In this document: piece after piece, positions 42,566-53,300 of the stretch
Numbering within the stretch: position 1 is the first letter of the stretch
Layout: each line of letters starts with the position of its first letter
Assembly (NCBI RefSeq): GCF_000720175.1
Contig: NZ_JOIX01000003.1
Coordinates: 62,001 to 126,000, forward strand
Length of the DNA: 64,000 nt
Direction of reading: 5' to 3'
From: Streptomyces sp. NRRL S-337
GTDB lineage: Bacteria; Actinomycetota; Actinomycetes; Streptomycetales; Streptomycetaceae
Notes under the pieces: generated by a model
The model's database searches: none
What the model saw: only the letters and a program-made list of their open reading frames with translations
Told to the model about the DNA's origin: nothing
Made by a program: the position numbers and the translations under genes

Positions 42566-44527
42566 TCAGAGGTGCTTCGGCTTGGCGGCGCAGCCGCCGG
42601 AGGCGCAAGCGGTGAGCCAGGAGTCGAAGTCGGCGTCGTAGCGGTTGCCGATGGTGTCGTGGTAGACGGCGTAGCCGCCCGTGTAGTCACCGGTGCGGAA
42701 GTGGCCCAGCATGGTGGCGACGTCGTCGGGGTGCTTCTCCATCATGTAGCGCACCGCGAGGTAGCCCCAGGGGTAGGTCCGGGTCACGTCGCTGTTGTCG
42801 TAGGTGCTCTCGAAGAGTGTGCTCAGCTTGTAGGTGTGCTTCCCGGCCTCACTGACCGCCTCGGTGTCGGTGATCTTGCGGTAGCCGTACGAGACGTACT
42901 CGGCGAAGCCCTCGATCCACCAGATGTCCGGAACCGCCGTCTGCTGGCCGAAGTCGCCCTTCATGTCGTCGCGGGCGTCTATGTAGTGCGTGTACTCGTG
43001 GTTGAGGTTCCAGATCCGGGCCGGGAAACCGTTGTCGTCGCTCCTCTGGTACATGATGGACATGGGCTTGTTGTCCGGCTTGGTCGGGTCCCCGATCATG
43101 GTGATGCCGCCGTTGTTGGTGTCGACGCCGAAGATGGCCCCGGCGTAGGTTTGATAGTCGCCGCGACTGCCGAACACCACGAGCTGAACGGTCGATTCGT
43201 ACTGGTCGGGGATCGGGCCGTTGTTCTTCACCAGGTCGTGGACGTACGCGTCCTGGCTCAGGACACTGGCGCAGGTGGCCTGGAGCTCCTCGGAGGTCAG
43301 TGCCTGCGTCTTGATGGTGTGGGTGGCATCGCACTCGTGGGTGACCGGCAGCGCCGCCTTGGTCAGCTGATCGGACAGCTCACAGACACCAAAGTACGAG
43401 CAGTTGTCCTTGTCGTAGGAGTCTGCCTGGGAGGCGACGGTGACCCACAGGGGCGCCGTCTTGCCGGTGATCTTCGAGGCGCCCAGCAGGCCCTTCATGA
43501 GCGGCCGGACCTTGTCCCTGAGGGCCTGGTGCTCGACGTACCGCGCGACATTCATCCCGGCATTGGAGTCGAGGTAGGAATTGGCGGTGCCCAGCAGGTC
43601 CAGGTGGCCGAGCGCGAACTTGTTGAGGGTGTCGATGATGCTCGGATCGGCCGTGACCGCCTTGACGTATTCGGGGTTCCAGTTGCCGCGCCACAGTGGG
43701 GTGTAGACGTTGTTGACGGCTGCCAGCATGCTGGGGATCTTGTCGTAGGAGCTGTTGTAGCCGCTGAGCACCCGCTTGTAGGTGTCCAGATACCGGCCTT
43801 GCTCGTTGGCGCTGTCGCTGAGGATGATGACCTCGCTCAGGACGTCCCCGTTTTTCGACGTCACGTCCCTGGAGCGGGAGTTGGCGAAGAACGCGTCCAG
43901 GCCGCCCTCGCTGGCCGCTGCCAGGTTCGGACCGTAGTCGCCGACGTCGTCCGGATGGTTGGACTGCACGTAGTAGCCGGCGCGCAGGAACATCACGAGC
44001 TGCAACACGTTGGCCGAGTTGTCACCGGGATAGGACGTCGCCCCGCCCTTGAAGGCGTTGGCCACGGTGACCATCTGGTCCTCGCGGAAGACCTTGCGGG
44101 CGTCTTCGCCGGTGATGCTGAACAGCGTGTTGACGCACTCCGTGGTCGAGGCCTGGACGAACGTGACCAGTTCCGACCCGGTGCGGCTGCCGAAGTCGCC
44201 CGGGCTGCAGGAGGCCTTGGCGCCCGGCTTCCGGGCGTGGTGACGTCCCGCGTCGGTCGAAGAAATGGGGGGCTTCTTCGCGCTGAGCGGGCGGAGTTGG
44301 GGGACGCGGAGGGGGTGGCGCTGTAGCGCGGGCCGTTCGTTCGTGCCGACGGTCGGACCGGTCGGCGGTACGGGGTTGGGGGTGGCGCTCCGGGACGCGG
44401 ACACGGCCTGGTCCGGGGCGGCCGACGGGCGCGGTGCCGCCAGTGCCGGTGCGGTCAGGAGGCCGGCCACGGTGGCGCAGGTGGCCAGGGCGGTCACGTA
44501 TCTGGGCAGGGGGAAGCGGTAGCGCAT
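42566..44527 (-). CDS. Secreted collagenase, peptidase family M9
   Basis: The 653-residue protein has a signal peptide (VTALATCATVAGLLTAPALA) and a Pro/Arg-rich segment to about residue 105. The M9 N-terminal helical domain follows (FRAGYYVQSNHPDDVGDY in nearly that form). The zinc motif is HEYTH near 509-513 with ARIWNLN before it and WWIEGFAEYVSYG after it, containing the third-ligand Glu. Six or more cysteines suggest disulfides. Clostridial collagenases carry PKD and collagen-binding domains after the catalytic unit, but this one stops there (CASGGCAAKPKHL). A gelatinase or short peptide hydrolase role is likely. It may be controlled by the LysR gene upstream. Confidence 0.93.
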   Translation of the reverse strand: MRYRFPLPRYVTALATCATVAGLLTAPALAAPRPSAAPDQAVSASRSATPNPVPPTGPTVGTNERPALQRHPLRVPQLRPLSAKKPPISSTDAGRHHARKPGAKASCSPGDFGSRTGSELVTFVQASTTECVNTLFSITGEDARKVFREDQMVTVANAFKGGATSYPGDNSANVLQLVMFLRAGYYVQSNHPDDVGDYGPNLAAASEGGLDAFFANSRSRDVTSKNGDVLSEVIILSDSANEQGRYLDTYKRVLSGYNSSYDKIPSMLAAVNNVYTPLWRGNWNPEYVKAVTADPSIIDTLNKFALGHLDLLGTANSYLDSNAGMNVARYVEHQALRDKVRPLMKGLLGASKITGKTAPLWVTVASQADSYDKDNCSYFGVCELSDQLTKAALPVTHECDATHTIKTQALTSEELQATCASVLSQDAYVHDLVKNNGPIPDQYESTVQLVVFGSRGDYQTYAGAIFGVDTNNGGITMIGDPTKPDNKPMSIMYQRSDDNGFPARIWNLNHEYTHYIDARDDMKGDFGQQTAVPDIWWIEGFAEYVSYGYRKITDTEAVSEAGKHTYKLSTLFESTYDNSDVTRTYPWGYLAVRYMMEKHPDDVATMLGHFRTGDYTGGYAVYHDTIGNRYDADFDSWLTACASGGCAAKPKHL

Positions 44528-44618
44528 CCATGCTCCTTCGTGGGGGGTCAGATGCGCCTCGAACAGGGCTGAGGCGCGGCTCGCACCTTCTCAGCGGCGC
44601 ACCGGCCGCGACAATACG

Positions 44619-44650
44619 GTGTGACATAGCACATGGCACACCCTTGCCAT
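44619..44650. promoter_or_regulatory. Overlapping palindromes upstream of the collagenase gene
   Basis: GTGTGACAT and ATGGCACAC (8 of 9 matches, 5-base centre) span 44619-44641. ATGGCA and TGCCAT span 44633-44650. They lie about 90 bases before the collagenase start and after the stop of a lysR gene, whose product could bind here. Confidence 0.45.
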
Positions 44651-44712
44651 AACCTTCGGACTCAGGGACCCCAGGAACCCCAGCGGCTCATGTGAGTTGG
44701 GGCGCCCTCCGG

Positions 44713-45672
44713 CTACGGTCTGGTCGTCACGTTCCAGGTGCGCGAGGCCCAGGAACGGAAGTGCGGTGACTGGGCGATGAGCGCGCGGTACGCCGCGGCC
44801 GCGGAGGTGAAGAGGGTGTCCGCGACCTCGTCGGCGGGGCTCCCGCGCCGCCAGGCCAGCACGTAACGGCACCACAGGGGCGTGCCGGCCAGCGGTTTGA
44901 CGAGGACGCCGGGGATCGGCCGGAACGTCGCCTGCACGATGGACGTCCCCAGTCCTTCGGCGATCATGTTCTGCAACTGCTGCTGGTCACCGAGGAATTC
45001 ATGCACCGTCGCCGGTGTGAAGCCGGCCGCGTCGCAGGCCGCGTAGAAGACTCCCGGCCAGCCCGCACCGTCGTCCGGGGTGAGGAACCACGGGTCGTCG
45101 GCCAGGTCGGCGAGTGAAACTTCCTGGCAGTGCCGGAGCCGGTGCCCGGACGGCAGGGCGACGAAGCTCGGCTCGGTGACGATCCCGCGGTGCGCCACGG
45201 CGGCGGAGTGCCGCAGTTCGCGTCCGGGGTAGTCCGCGGCGATCGCGGCGTCCACCTCGCCGCGCTCCAGGAGTTCGACGATCTCCGAGGACGGATACAC
45301 GCTGCTCACCGTGAGCGCGAGATCGGACAGCCGGCTGCGCAGCCGGACGAGCATCCCGGCGAGGACCGGCGAGTTGGTCGCCGCGAGGCGGAGCGGCCGG
45401 CCGGCGCGGGTGCCCGCGGCCGGCAGGCGCCCGATCGCGGCCGCACGGGCCAGGACGTCACGGGCCTGCGCCAGGACCTCCGTACCGTACCGCGTCAGCT
45501 CGACGCCCGAGGGGTGCCGCTCGAACAACGGGTGGCCGAAGTACCGCTCTATCCGCCGGAGTTGGGTGCTCATCGCGGGCTGCGAATACCCCAGTTCCGA
45601 GGCCGCCCGGCCCACGCTCCCGGCATCGGCGATCGCGCACAGCACCCTCAGGTGCCGAAGCTCCAACTCCAT
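44713..45672 (-). CDS. LysR-family transcriptional regulator
   Basis: The 319-residue protein has the canonical N-terminal helix-turn-helix, HLRVLCAIADAGSVGRAASE, then LGYSQPAMSTQLRRIERYFG and HPLFERHPSGVELT. A substrate-binding domain follows, with LRLAATNSPVLAGMLVRLRS, and it ends near WCRYVLAWRRGSP. The gene lies upstream of the collagenase gene on the same strand with about 185 bases between. No divergent target is present: a cyclophilin gene follows on the same strand. The effector is unknown. Confidence 0.93.
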   Translation of the reverse strand: MELELRHLRVLCAIADAGSVGRAASELGYSQPAMSTQLRRIERYFGHPLFERHPSGVELTRYGTEVLAQARDVLARAAAIGRLPAAGTRAGRPLRLAATNSPVLAGMLVRLRSRLSDLALTVSSVYPSSEIVELLERGEVDAAIAADYPGRELRHSAAVAHRGIVTEPSFVALPSGHRLRHCQEVSLADLADDPWFLTPDDGAGWPGVFYAACDAAGFTPATVHEFLGDQQQLQNMIAEGLGTSIVQATFRPIPGVLVKPLAGTPLWCRYVLAWRRGSPADEVADTLFTSAAAAYRALIAQSPHFRSWASRTWNVTTRP

Positions 45673-45775
45673 GCCCGAACTCCTCCCGTCCGTGTGGAAG
45701 CCACCTCATCGCGCTCCGGGCGCCGGCGCCAGAGCCGAGAGAGACCTGCCGGCCGTCGGGCGGGCGGGAAAGGCC

Positions 45776-45800
45776 GAGCGCCCCTGCGTGAGGGGCGCTC
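45776..45800 (-). terminator. Hairpin downstream of the cyclophilin gene
   Basis: GAGCGCCCCT and AGGGGCGCTC form a 10-bp stem with a 5-base loop, 22 bases after the stop of the minus-strand peptidyl-prolyl isomerase gene. Confidence 0.75.
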
Positions 45801-45822
45801 GGGCTCGGTTCCGGGGGAGGGG

Positions 45823-46323
45823 CTACTGGCCCACCACGCCCGACTTGGCGATGACGATGTCGGCGCTCGTGGCACCGCTGCGCGAGCCCAGGGCCTCGAC
45901 CTTCTTCACGACGTCCATGCCCTCGACGACCTCGCCGAAGACGACGTGCTTGTTGTCGAGCCAGTCGGTGACGATGGTGGTGATGAAGAACTGCGAACCG
46001 TTGGTGTTCGGGCCCGCGTTGGCCATCGACAGCTGGCCGGGCTTGGTGTGCTTGATCTGGAAGTTCTCGTCCGCGAACTTCTCGCCGTAGATGCTCTTGC
46101 CGCCGGTCCCGTTGCCGGCCGTGAAGTCACCGCCCTGCAGCATGAAGGCCGGGATGACCCGGTGGAAGCTGGAGCCCTCGTAGCCGAAGCCGTGCTGGCC
46201 GGTGGCGAGCTCGCGGAAGTTCCGCGCGGTCTTGGGGACCACGTCGTCGAACAGGGTGAAGACGATCCGGCCGGCCGGCTCGCCGTCGATGGTGATGTCG
46301 AAGTACACGTCGTTGTTGCTCAT
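45823..46323 (-). CDS. Peptidyl-prolyl cis-trans isomerase, cyclophilin A type
   Basis: ATG 46323 gives 166 residues, the normal length for a single-domain cytoplasmic cyclophilin; an in-frame extension upstream is not credible. Motifs include [20 protein letters not shown], then [20 protein letters not shown] and [20 protein letters not shown]. The active-site Arg (FHRV) and NGSQFFITT with its Phe and Gln are present. It helps proteins fold by turning proline bonds and is the expected target of cyclosporin. It looks like the housekeeping actinobacterial CypA. Confidence 0.95.
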   Translation of the reverse strand: MSNNDVYFDITIDGEPAGRIVFTLFDDVVPKTARNFRELATGQHGFGYEGSSFHRVIPAFMLQGGDFTAGNGTGGKSIYGEKFADENFQIKHTKPGQLSMANAGPNTNGSQFFITTIVTDWLDNKHVVFGEVVEGMDVVKKVEALGSRSGATSADIVIAKSGVVGQ

Positions 46324-47536
46324 GGAGGCATCTTCACATCCCGTCGCTCCAGGTCGCGCGCGGGGCCCACCCTCCGCGGCGGGCGACCCCTCCGGACGCC
46401 CTGGTGCGGCAAGCGTGCCTTGCCAGGGCATTCCGGTAATTCCGGCCGCCTGACCACTACTCCGGCGTACGCCTCCTGGCAATGCATGAAATTCGGCCAT
46501 GAATAGACCGTCGAAAGTCAGACATCGTGTGCAGCCTCTCTCTGACTGGCCGGGCACTGCAGAATCTGCCCCGTGAAGGACTGTGCTCGCGTACACTTCC
46601 GGCCCGCCGGGAAGCCCGACGTGGCCGCCGGCCTGCGGCCTCGTTCGAACGGGCGGGCGATTTCCTCGTCCCATGTGCAACGGAGGTCTCCGGGGTTGGC
46701 GAGAGTTAAAGTAAATGAGGGTAAAAGTTACCCTCGGTTAGTCTTGGTGGGGGTTGCTAGCGCGTGACCGGGGGTGAGACTGTGGCCAAGTTGAACTGGC
46801 GCAAAAAGCTTCTGCAGCACGGATCGCGGAGAATGTCGAACGGTACTTGTCGGTAATACGTACGCTTCTCTCGTTCCTCCTTTCAGGTGCCGCCGGCTCG
46901 TATGCAATGGGCTGCGACGTGCTGAGGGGGGTCTCGTGCGCGTCGGTTGTCAGCAGCTCTTATGTGGGGGGTCTGTGGTAGCGAGTCGGGCCGTGGTGCA
47001 TACGTCGCCGGGCGTCCTCGCGGGGACGTGGAGCGGGGAAAAGACCCCGCAGATGTCCGCATCGAATCGGATGTGTGCATCGAGGCGGAGGGGGTACACG
47101 GCGTGGCCTGGACGGTATCTCGTCGGCTGTCCGCGCCCGGACGCATATGCGGCCGTCGCGGGTGGCCAATGGCACCGCCCGACCCGCACATCCGCATAAT
47201 CCCGTCGGCCACCGGGCCGGGGCGCTGACGGGCGCGTACGGTGCGCCATTCCGTCGGTGCCGCCGGTGACATCGTGAATACCGCTACCGCCGTTCCGGCT
47301 GCGGTCATTTCGGCATGGGCGGCCCCGGCGCGGAGCGCACGCATAACGACAACTCGGCAGCAGCAACAGGATCTGGAGTTGGTGACAGTGAGTTCCTCGA
47401 CTTCCTCATGCCGTTCGGAAAGGTGCTTATCCGGCGGCATACCCGGCTGCCGACCGATAGGGGTGCCGCCCGCGCGCGGCGAACGTTCCTATTCCTGCCC
47501 CGCGCCCCGTTTCCATCCGGCCTTCAGGGAGAAGCG
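46324..47536. other. 1.2-kb spacer before the NRPS cluster, no convincing gene
   Basis: No open frame here has a domain, the codon bias of this genome and a good ribosome binding site together. Visible items are a perfect palindrome at 46717-46735 and a short GTG frame at 46764-46856 (30 codons, KLNWRKKLLQHGSRRM). A Ser/Thr/Cys-rich frame at about 47340-47540 is discussed under findings. The stretch at 46.7-46.9 kb is richer in A and T than the rest of the window and probably holds promoters. Confidence 0.6.
46717..46735. promoter_or_regulatory. Palindrome in the spacer before the NRPS cluster
   Basis: GAGGGTAA and TTACCCTC are perfect 8-bp arms around AAG, set in an A/T-rich stretch. About 800 bases separate it from the P450 start and 400 from the cyclophilin start. 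It may be a regulator site for a promoter reading toward the NRPS genes. Confidence 0.5.
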
Positions 47537-48745
47537 GTGACCAGTAAGCAGGTGAGCCAGGCACCCTTCGCCTTCGACACGCTCGTCGACCGGTGGAGAA
47601 CGCGGCGGGCGGCCGGCCCGCTCCGTTACGACGAGGACCAGAAGCTGTGGCAGGTGGCGGACCACCGCGGGGTGACCGCCGTGCTCGCCGACCCGGCGAC
47701 GTACTCCTCCGACTTCTCGGGGATGGTCCCGACCCAGGAGGACTTCGAGACCTTCCGCCGGGGCAACTTCGTCGGGATGGACCCGCCGGCGCACCGCACC
47801 CTGCGGACCCTGGTCAGCCAGGCGTTCACCCCGCGCGTGGTCGCCGGGCTGGAGCCGAGGATCGAGGCCATCACCGGGGAACTGCTGGACGCCGTGGCGG
47901 ACCGCGACCGGTTCGACCTCGCGGACGCGCTGGCCTACCCGCTGCCGATCATCGTGATCGCCGAGTTGCTGGGCGTGCCGGTCAGCGACCGCGGGATGTT
48001 CCAGGACTGGGCGACCACCCTCTTCGCCGGGGACGGCATCGGCGAAGCGCTGGACATGGCCGATGTGGAGCAGGCGCTGGACTCCATCGCGCCGACCGTC
48101 CGCGAGATGAACGGCTACTTCCTGGACCACATCCGGCAGCAACGGAAGGACCCGGGCGACGGGTTGCTCGGCCGGCTGCTGGAGGCCGAGGTGAACGGCA
48201 CCCGGCTGGCGGACCAGGAGATCGTCGGGTTCGTGGCCCTGCTGCTGGTGGCCGGGCACATCACCACGACCGCCCTGCTGGGGAACGCCGTGGTGAGCTT
48301 CGACCAGTACCCGGAGGCCGCCGCGCTGCTGCGGGCCGAGCCCGGTCGGCTGCCGGACGCCATCGAGGAGGTGCTGCGCTGGCTCCCGCCCTTCCCCGAA
48401 CTGGGCCGCCGCACCACCCGTGATGTCGAGCTCGCCGGCCGCGCCATCCCCGCGAACTCCGTGGTGATGGCGAACCTGGCCACCGCCAACCGCGATCCCG
48501 AGCGGTTCGCCGACCCCGACGTCTTCGACGTGACGCGCAGCCCCAACCCCCACCTGACGTTCGGGCACGGCATCCACTTCTGTTTCGGTGCCCCCCTCGC
48601 CAGGCTGGAGGCCCGGATCGCGCTGCGGCAGCTGATGGATCGTTTCTCCGCTCTGGCGATCCCTTGTCGCGACGAGGTCGAGCTGCAGAATCCGGCCGTC
48701 ATCGTCAGCGTGCGCCGACTGCCGGTGGAGGTGCAGCGGCGATAG
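47537..48745 (+). CDS. Cytochrome P450 of the NRPS cluster
   Basis: GTG 47537 follows AGGGAGAA and gives 402 residues; the frame stays open 74 codons further upstream, but that part lacks the codon bias of genes here. The I-helix motif reads AGHITTT near residue 240, with Ile in place of the usual acidic residue. ExxR is in EEVLRW near 281. The heme loop is FGHGIHFCFGAPLARLEAR with the Cys ligand near 347. NRPS-linked P450s often hydroxylate carrier-bound amino acids at the beta position or cross-link aromatic side chains. The next gene starts 62 bases later, so these genes are one operon. Confidence 0.93.
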   Translation: MTSKQVSQAPFAFDTLVDRWRTRRAAGPLRYDEDQKLWQVADHRGVTAVLADPATYSSDFSGMVPTQEDFETFRRGNFVGMDPPAHRTLRTLVSQAFTPRVVAGLEPRIEAITGELLDAVADRDRFDLADALAYPLPIIVIAELLGVPVSDRGMFQDWATTLFAGDGIGEALDMADVEQALDSIAPTVREMNGYFLDHIRQQRKDPGDGLLGRLLEAEVNGTRLADQEIVGFVALLLVAGHITTTALLGNAVVSFDQYPEAAALLRAEPGRLPDAIEEVLRWLPPFPELGRRTTRDVELAGRAIPANSVVMANLATANRDPERFADPDVFDVTRSPNPHLTFGHGIHFCFGAPLARLEARIALRQLMDRFSALAIPCRDEVELQNPAVIVSVRRLPVEVQRR

Positions 48746-48807
48746 CCCGCCCGGCGGGCCCGCGCGTCACCCCCTCCTTCGTCCCCGATTACGGGAGTTC
48801 CCTTCTC

Positions 48808-50157
48808 ATGCCCTACGCCACGCCTGCTCCGGTCACCACCAGGGAGCCGACGCAGATACGACGCCTCTTACAGAAGCGTCTGGAAACCCTCGCCCGCGCC
48901 CACCAGGTGCCCGGAGCCCAACTCGCGGTGCACACGGGCGGGGTGACGTACGCGGTGCACACGGGTGTCGCGGACGTCACCACCGAGGAGGCGTTGGGCA
49001 ACGGCACCGCGGTGCCGCTGGGATCCGTCACCAAGGTCTACACCGCGGCCGTGGTCATGCTGCTCGTGGCCGACGGCGATCTGTCGCTGACCGACCCCGT
49101 CGGCACCTACGTACCGGAGCTGGCGCGGTTGCCGCGGATGACCGTGCGGCAGCTGCTCAGTCACACCGCCGGCCTCCCGACCGGACCCGACTCCGACGAC
49201 GCGGCGGCGCTGACCCCGGCCCGCTATCTGTCCGGCCACGCCACCGACACCGTGTGCCCGCCCGGCAGCGGCTTCTCCTACTCCAACGCCGGATATGTCG
49301 CCGCCGGACGGCTGATCGAAGAGGTGACCGGCATGTCCTGGCAGGAGGCCGTGCGGGCCTTCCTCCTCGAACCCCTGGGCACCGCCCCGGCCTTCCTCAC
49401 CGGCCCCGCACCGGTCAGACCGGTGGCGCGCGGCCATTCCGCGAACGCCCTCACCGGCCGCGTCCGCCCGGTGCAGCAGACCCTGGCACCGGTGGAGGCA
49501 CCGGCCGGCGCGCTGCTGGCCAGTGCGCTCGATCTGGTCGCACTGGGGCGGGCGTTGACCGGTGACGGCCCCCGTACGGTGCTCACGGAGGAGGACGCCG
49601 AGGAGATGCGCCGCCCCGTGCCCGGCGCCCACCCCGGGGTGCTCGCGGATGCCTGGGGCCTGGGTCTGGCGCTGTTCCAGGACGGCGGGCCGCAGTGGTG
49701 CGGCCACGACGGCAACGCCCAGGGCACGTCCTGCTTCCTGCGGGCCGAACCGGAGAGCGGCGATGTCGTCGCCTTCACCAGCAACGCCAACAGCGGCACC
49801 GCCCTGTGGCACGAACTGGCCGACGACCTCGACCGGATCGCCGGCGTGAGCGTCCCGCCCGCCCCCGGTCCGCGCGACGGCACCCCCGTCCGCGCACTTC
49901 CCCAGTGCGCGGGGACGTACCGCAACGGCACCGTCGACTACCGCGTCACGGCCGGCGAACGGGGCTCGCTGACCCTGTCCGTCAACGGCGACAGCCCCGC
50001 CCCGCTGGTCTGCCACCCGGACCTGAGCTGCGACCTGGTGGACCCCGCCACCGGCCGTCGGCTGCCCGGCGGACGCTTCCTGCGCGATCCGGACACCGGC
50101 GCGATCGACCGGCTCCAGATCTCCGGCCGGATGGCACGCCGCACCGATCTCGGCTGA
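48808..50157 (+). CDS. Beta-lactamase/PBP-fold protein, possible stand-alone NRPS thioesterase
   Basis: ATG 48808 follows GGGAG. The 449-residue protein has the serine-hydrolase motifs SxxK in [14 protein letters not shown] near 75, YxN in [17 protein letters not shown] near 158 and HDG in [13 protein letters not shown] near 310. A C-terminal beta domain follows ([14 protein letters not shown]). It has no signal peptide, unlike secreted beta-lactamases. Length, fold and position next to NRPS genes resemble PBP-type thioesterases such as SurE, which release and cyclise peptides ending in a D-residue. Codon 21 (48868-48870) is TTA. The thioesterase reading is inference; D-aminopeptidase or resistance esterase are alternatives. 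Confidence 0.9.
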   Translation: MPYATPAPVTTREPTQIRRLLQKRLETLARAHQVPGAQLAVHTGGVTYAVHTGVADVTTEEALGNGTAVPLGSVTKVYTAAVVMLLVADGDLSLTDPVGTYVPELARLPRMTVRQLLSHTAGLPTGPDSDDAAALTPARYLSGHATDTVCPPGSGFSYSNAGYVAAGRLIEEVTGMSWQEAVRAFLLEPLGTAPAFLTGPAPVRPVARGHSANALTGRVRPVQQTLAPVEAPAGALLASALDLVALGRALTGDGPRTVLTEEDAEEMRRPVPGAHPGVLADAWGLGLALFQDGGPQWCGHDGNAQGTSCFLRAEPESGDVVAFTSNANSGTALWHELADDLDRIAGVSVPPAPGPRDGTPVRALPQCAGTYRNGTVDYRVTAGERGSLTLSVNGDSPAPLVCHPDLSCDLVDPATGRRLPGGRFLRDPDTGAIDRLQISGRMARRTDLG

Positions 50158-50300
50158 CCGCTCGCGGCCCGGCGGTTCCGCGCGCCTCCCCCCTTCGTGC
50201 GCCGAACCGCCCGTACCCCCCACCCGTCCGGGACCGCTCACCCGGACCGCTCGGCGCACCCCTGCACCATTTCCGTCCCCGCTTCGAAGGACTGACCTCC

Positions 50301-53300
50301 ATGACGGACCAGCCCCAGAACTCCGTACCCGCGTCCGGATCAGCGCAGGACCGGACCGCTTCGCAGGTTCCCGGGGCCGACCCGGTCCGTCCGGTGCCGC
50401 GCTCCCCGCTCGGTGAGCTGTTCGCGGCGTGGGTCGCCCGTACCCCCGAGGCGCCCGCCGTGACGGACGGCCGGCGGACCTGGTCCTACCGCGAGGCCGA
50501 CGCCTGGGCCAACCGCCTCGCGCACGAGCTGATCGCGCAGGGCGTGGGCCCGGAGCGCACGGTGGCGCTGGTGCTGCCGCGCTCGGTCGAACTGATCGTG
50601 GCGGAACTCGCGGTGGCCAAGGCCGGCGGTGCCTTCCTGCCGGTCGACCCGGCGTACCCCGCCGAACGCCGGGAACTGCTGCTGTCCGACGCCGCGCCGG
50701 CGGTGGTCCTCGACGACCCGGCCCGGATCCGTCGCGCGACCGGCCCGGACCACGCCCCGCAGGACACCGACCGGCTCGCCCCGCTGCGCCCCGGGCACCC
50801 GGCCTATGTCATCTACACCTCCGGCTCGACCGGCGTTCCCAAGGGTGTGGTGGTGACCCATACCGGACTGGGTGCCTTCACCGCCGCGGCGCGGGAACGA
50901 TACGCCGTCGGACCGGGCGACCGGGTGCTGCAGTTCTCCTCGCCCAGCTTCGACGCCTCCGTCCTGGAGCTGTGCATCTCCCTGCTGTCGGGCGCGACTC
51001 TGGTCATCCCGCCGGACGGCCCGTGGCTGGGTGACGAACTCGCCGAGGTGCTGCGGGACCACCGGATCAGCCATGCCCTGATCCCGCCCGCGGCGCTCGG
51101 CACGCTGCCCGGCCCGGCGGACGGCAATCCGCTGCCGGACCTGCGCACCCTGATCGTGGGGGCCGAGGCATGCCCGGCCGACCTGGCCGACCGCTGGGCG
51201 GCGGGCCGCCGGCTGATCAACTCCTACGGCCCCACCGAGGCCACCGTGGTCGCCTCCTGGACCGGACCGCTGGCCGTCGGCGCCGGCACCCCGCCCATCG
51301 GCCGGCCGCTGCCCCGCACCCAGGTCCACCTGCTCGATGAGGCGATGCGGCCGGTGCCCACCGGGACCGCCGGCGAGCTGTACGTCGGCGGCGAGGGAGT
51401 GGCCCGCGGCTACCTCGGCCGCCCGGGCCTGACCGCCGCGCGCTTCGTGGCCGATCCGTACGGGCCGGCCGGCAGCAGGCTCTACCGCACCGGCGACCTG
51501 GCGCGCCGGAACCCCGACGGTGAGCTGGAGTTCCTCGGGCGGACCGACCACCAGGTCAAGATCCGCGGCTTCCGCGTCGAACTCGGCGAGATCGAGGCGG
51601 CGTTGGCGAGCCAGGAGGGGGTCGGCGAGGCCGTCGTCGTGGTGCGCGAGGACGAGCCCGGACGGCAGCGGCTGGTCGGTTACGTCACGGCCGGCGACCC
51701 GGCGAGGCCGCCGCGGCCCGGGACGCTGCGGACGGCACTCGCCCGCACCCTGCCGGCCCATATGGTCCCGTCCGCCGTCGTCGTCCTGGACGCCCTCCCG
51801 CTCACCGCGCACCACAAGGTCGACCGGCGCGCCCTGCCCGCGCCCGGCCCGCTCCACGGCACCGGCCACACCCCGCCCCGCACGCCCGCCGAGCGGACCG
51901 TCGCCGGCATCTGGTCCGGCGTCCTGGGCGTCCAACCCATCGGCGCCGACGACGACTTCTTCGCCCTCGGGGGCGACTCCGTGGTGGCCGTACGCGTGCT
52001 GTCCCGCATCCGGGACGAACGGGCCGTCCGGCTGACCGTCCGCGACCTGTTCACCGCCCGGACGGTGGCCGGGCTGGCCGCCCTCCTCGACGCGGCGGAA
52101 ACCCACGACCCGTCGGGGCCGGTCACCGCGGCCCCGCGCACCGGCCCGCTGCCGCTCTCCCGCGCCCAGCAGCGCCTGTGGTTCCTCGACGACCTCACCC
52201 CGGGCGGCACCGAGTACCACACCGGCGTGGGGTTACGGCTGCACGGCCCGCTGGACGTCGGTGCGCTCGGCCGCACCCTGGACCGGCTCGCCGCCCGCCA
52301 CGACGCCCTGCGCACCACCTTCACGACGGTCGACGGGCGCGTGGTGCAGCGGGTCGACGGCCCCGCATCCCTGCCGCTGCGCACCGCCGACCTGCGCACC
52401 CTGCCGGCCGCCCGGCGCCCCGAGGAGACCGAGCGCCTGCTCACCGAGGAACTGCAGCGCGCCTACGACCTGGACCGGGGACCGCTGACCCGGGCCCTGC
52501 TGATCCAGCTGGACGAGGACGAGCACCTGCTGCTCCTGGCCCAGCACCACATCGTCACCGACGGCTGGTCGGTCGGCCTCCTCGTCCGCGAACTGGCCGC
52601 GCTCTATGCCGCGGAGGCCGAGGGAACACCCGATGGACTGCCCGAACCAGCCCTGCAGTACCCGGACTTCGCGATCTGGGAGCAGGGTCGGCCGGCCCCG
52701 GAGCGGCAGGCCGACGACCTCGCGTACTGGAAACGGCAGCTGGCCGGCCTGCCGCAGCTGGACCTGCCCGCCGACCGGCCCCGGCCGCCGGTACGCACCA
52801 CGGCGGGTGCCGCACACCGGCACGAGCTGCCCGCCGACCTCACCGACCGCCTGTCCCGGCTCGCCCGGGCCAAGGGCACCACCCTGTTCACCCTGTTCTC
52901 CGGCGCGGCCGCGGTGCTGTTCTCCCGCTACACCGGCCAGCGGGACATCGTCTTCGGCACCGTCACCAACGGCCGCGACCGCCGGGAACTGGAGGAGGTG
53001 GCCGGTTTCTTCGTCAACACCGTGGTGCTGCGCAGCGACGTCGACGGCAGCGCCACCGTCGACCGCTTCCTGGACACCATGCGTGCGACGCTGCTGGACG
53101 CCTTCGCCCACGACGGGGTGCCCTTCGACCGGGTCGTCGAGGAGCTCGCGCCGCCCCGCGACCCCAGCCGCACGCCGCTGGTGCAGGTCCTCGTCGTCCA
53201 GCAGACCGCCATGGTGCCTCCCGGGCGGGCCGGCGGCGTCCGGATCGACGAGCACCCACTGCCGCGCCCGGCCGCCCGCTTCGACCTGGTGCTGGAGTTC

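Noticed and set aside
46573..46767. 64-codon frame before the NRPS cluster
   Set aside because: It has no domain, no ribosome binding site and mixed codon bias. It also crosses an A/T-rich region with a palindrome.
46883..47440. 185-codon minus-strand frame in the spacer
   Set aside because: It has a Cys cluster and low-complexity ends, no domain and no ribosome binding site, and it varies in composition along its length.
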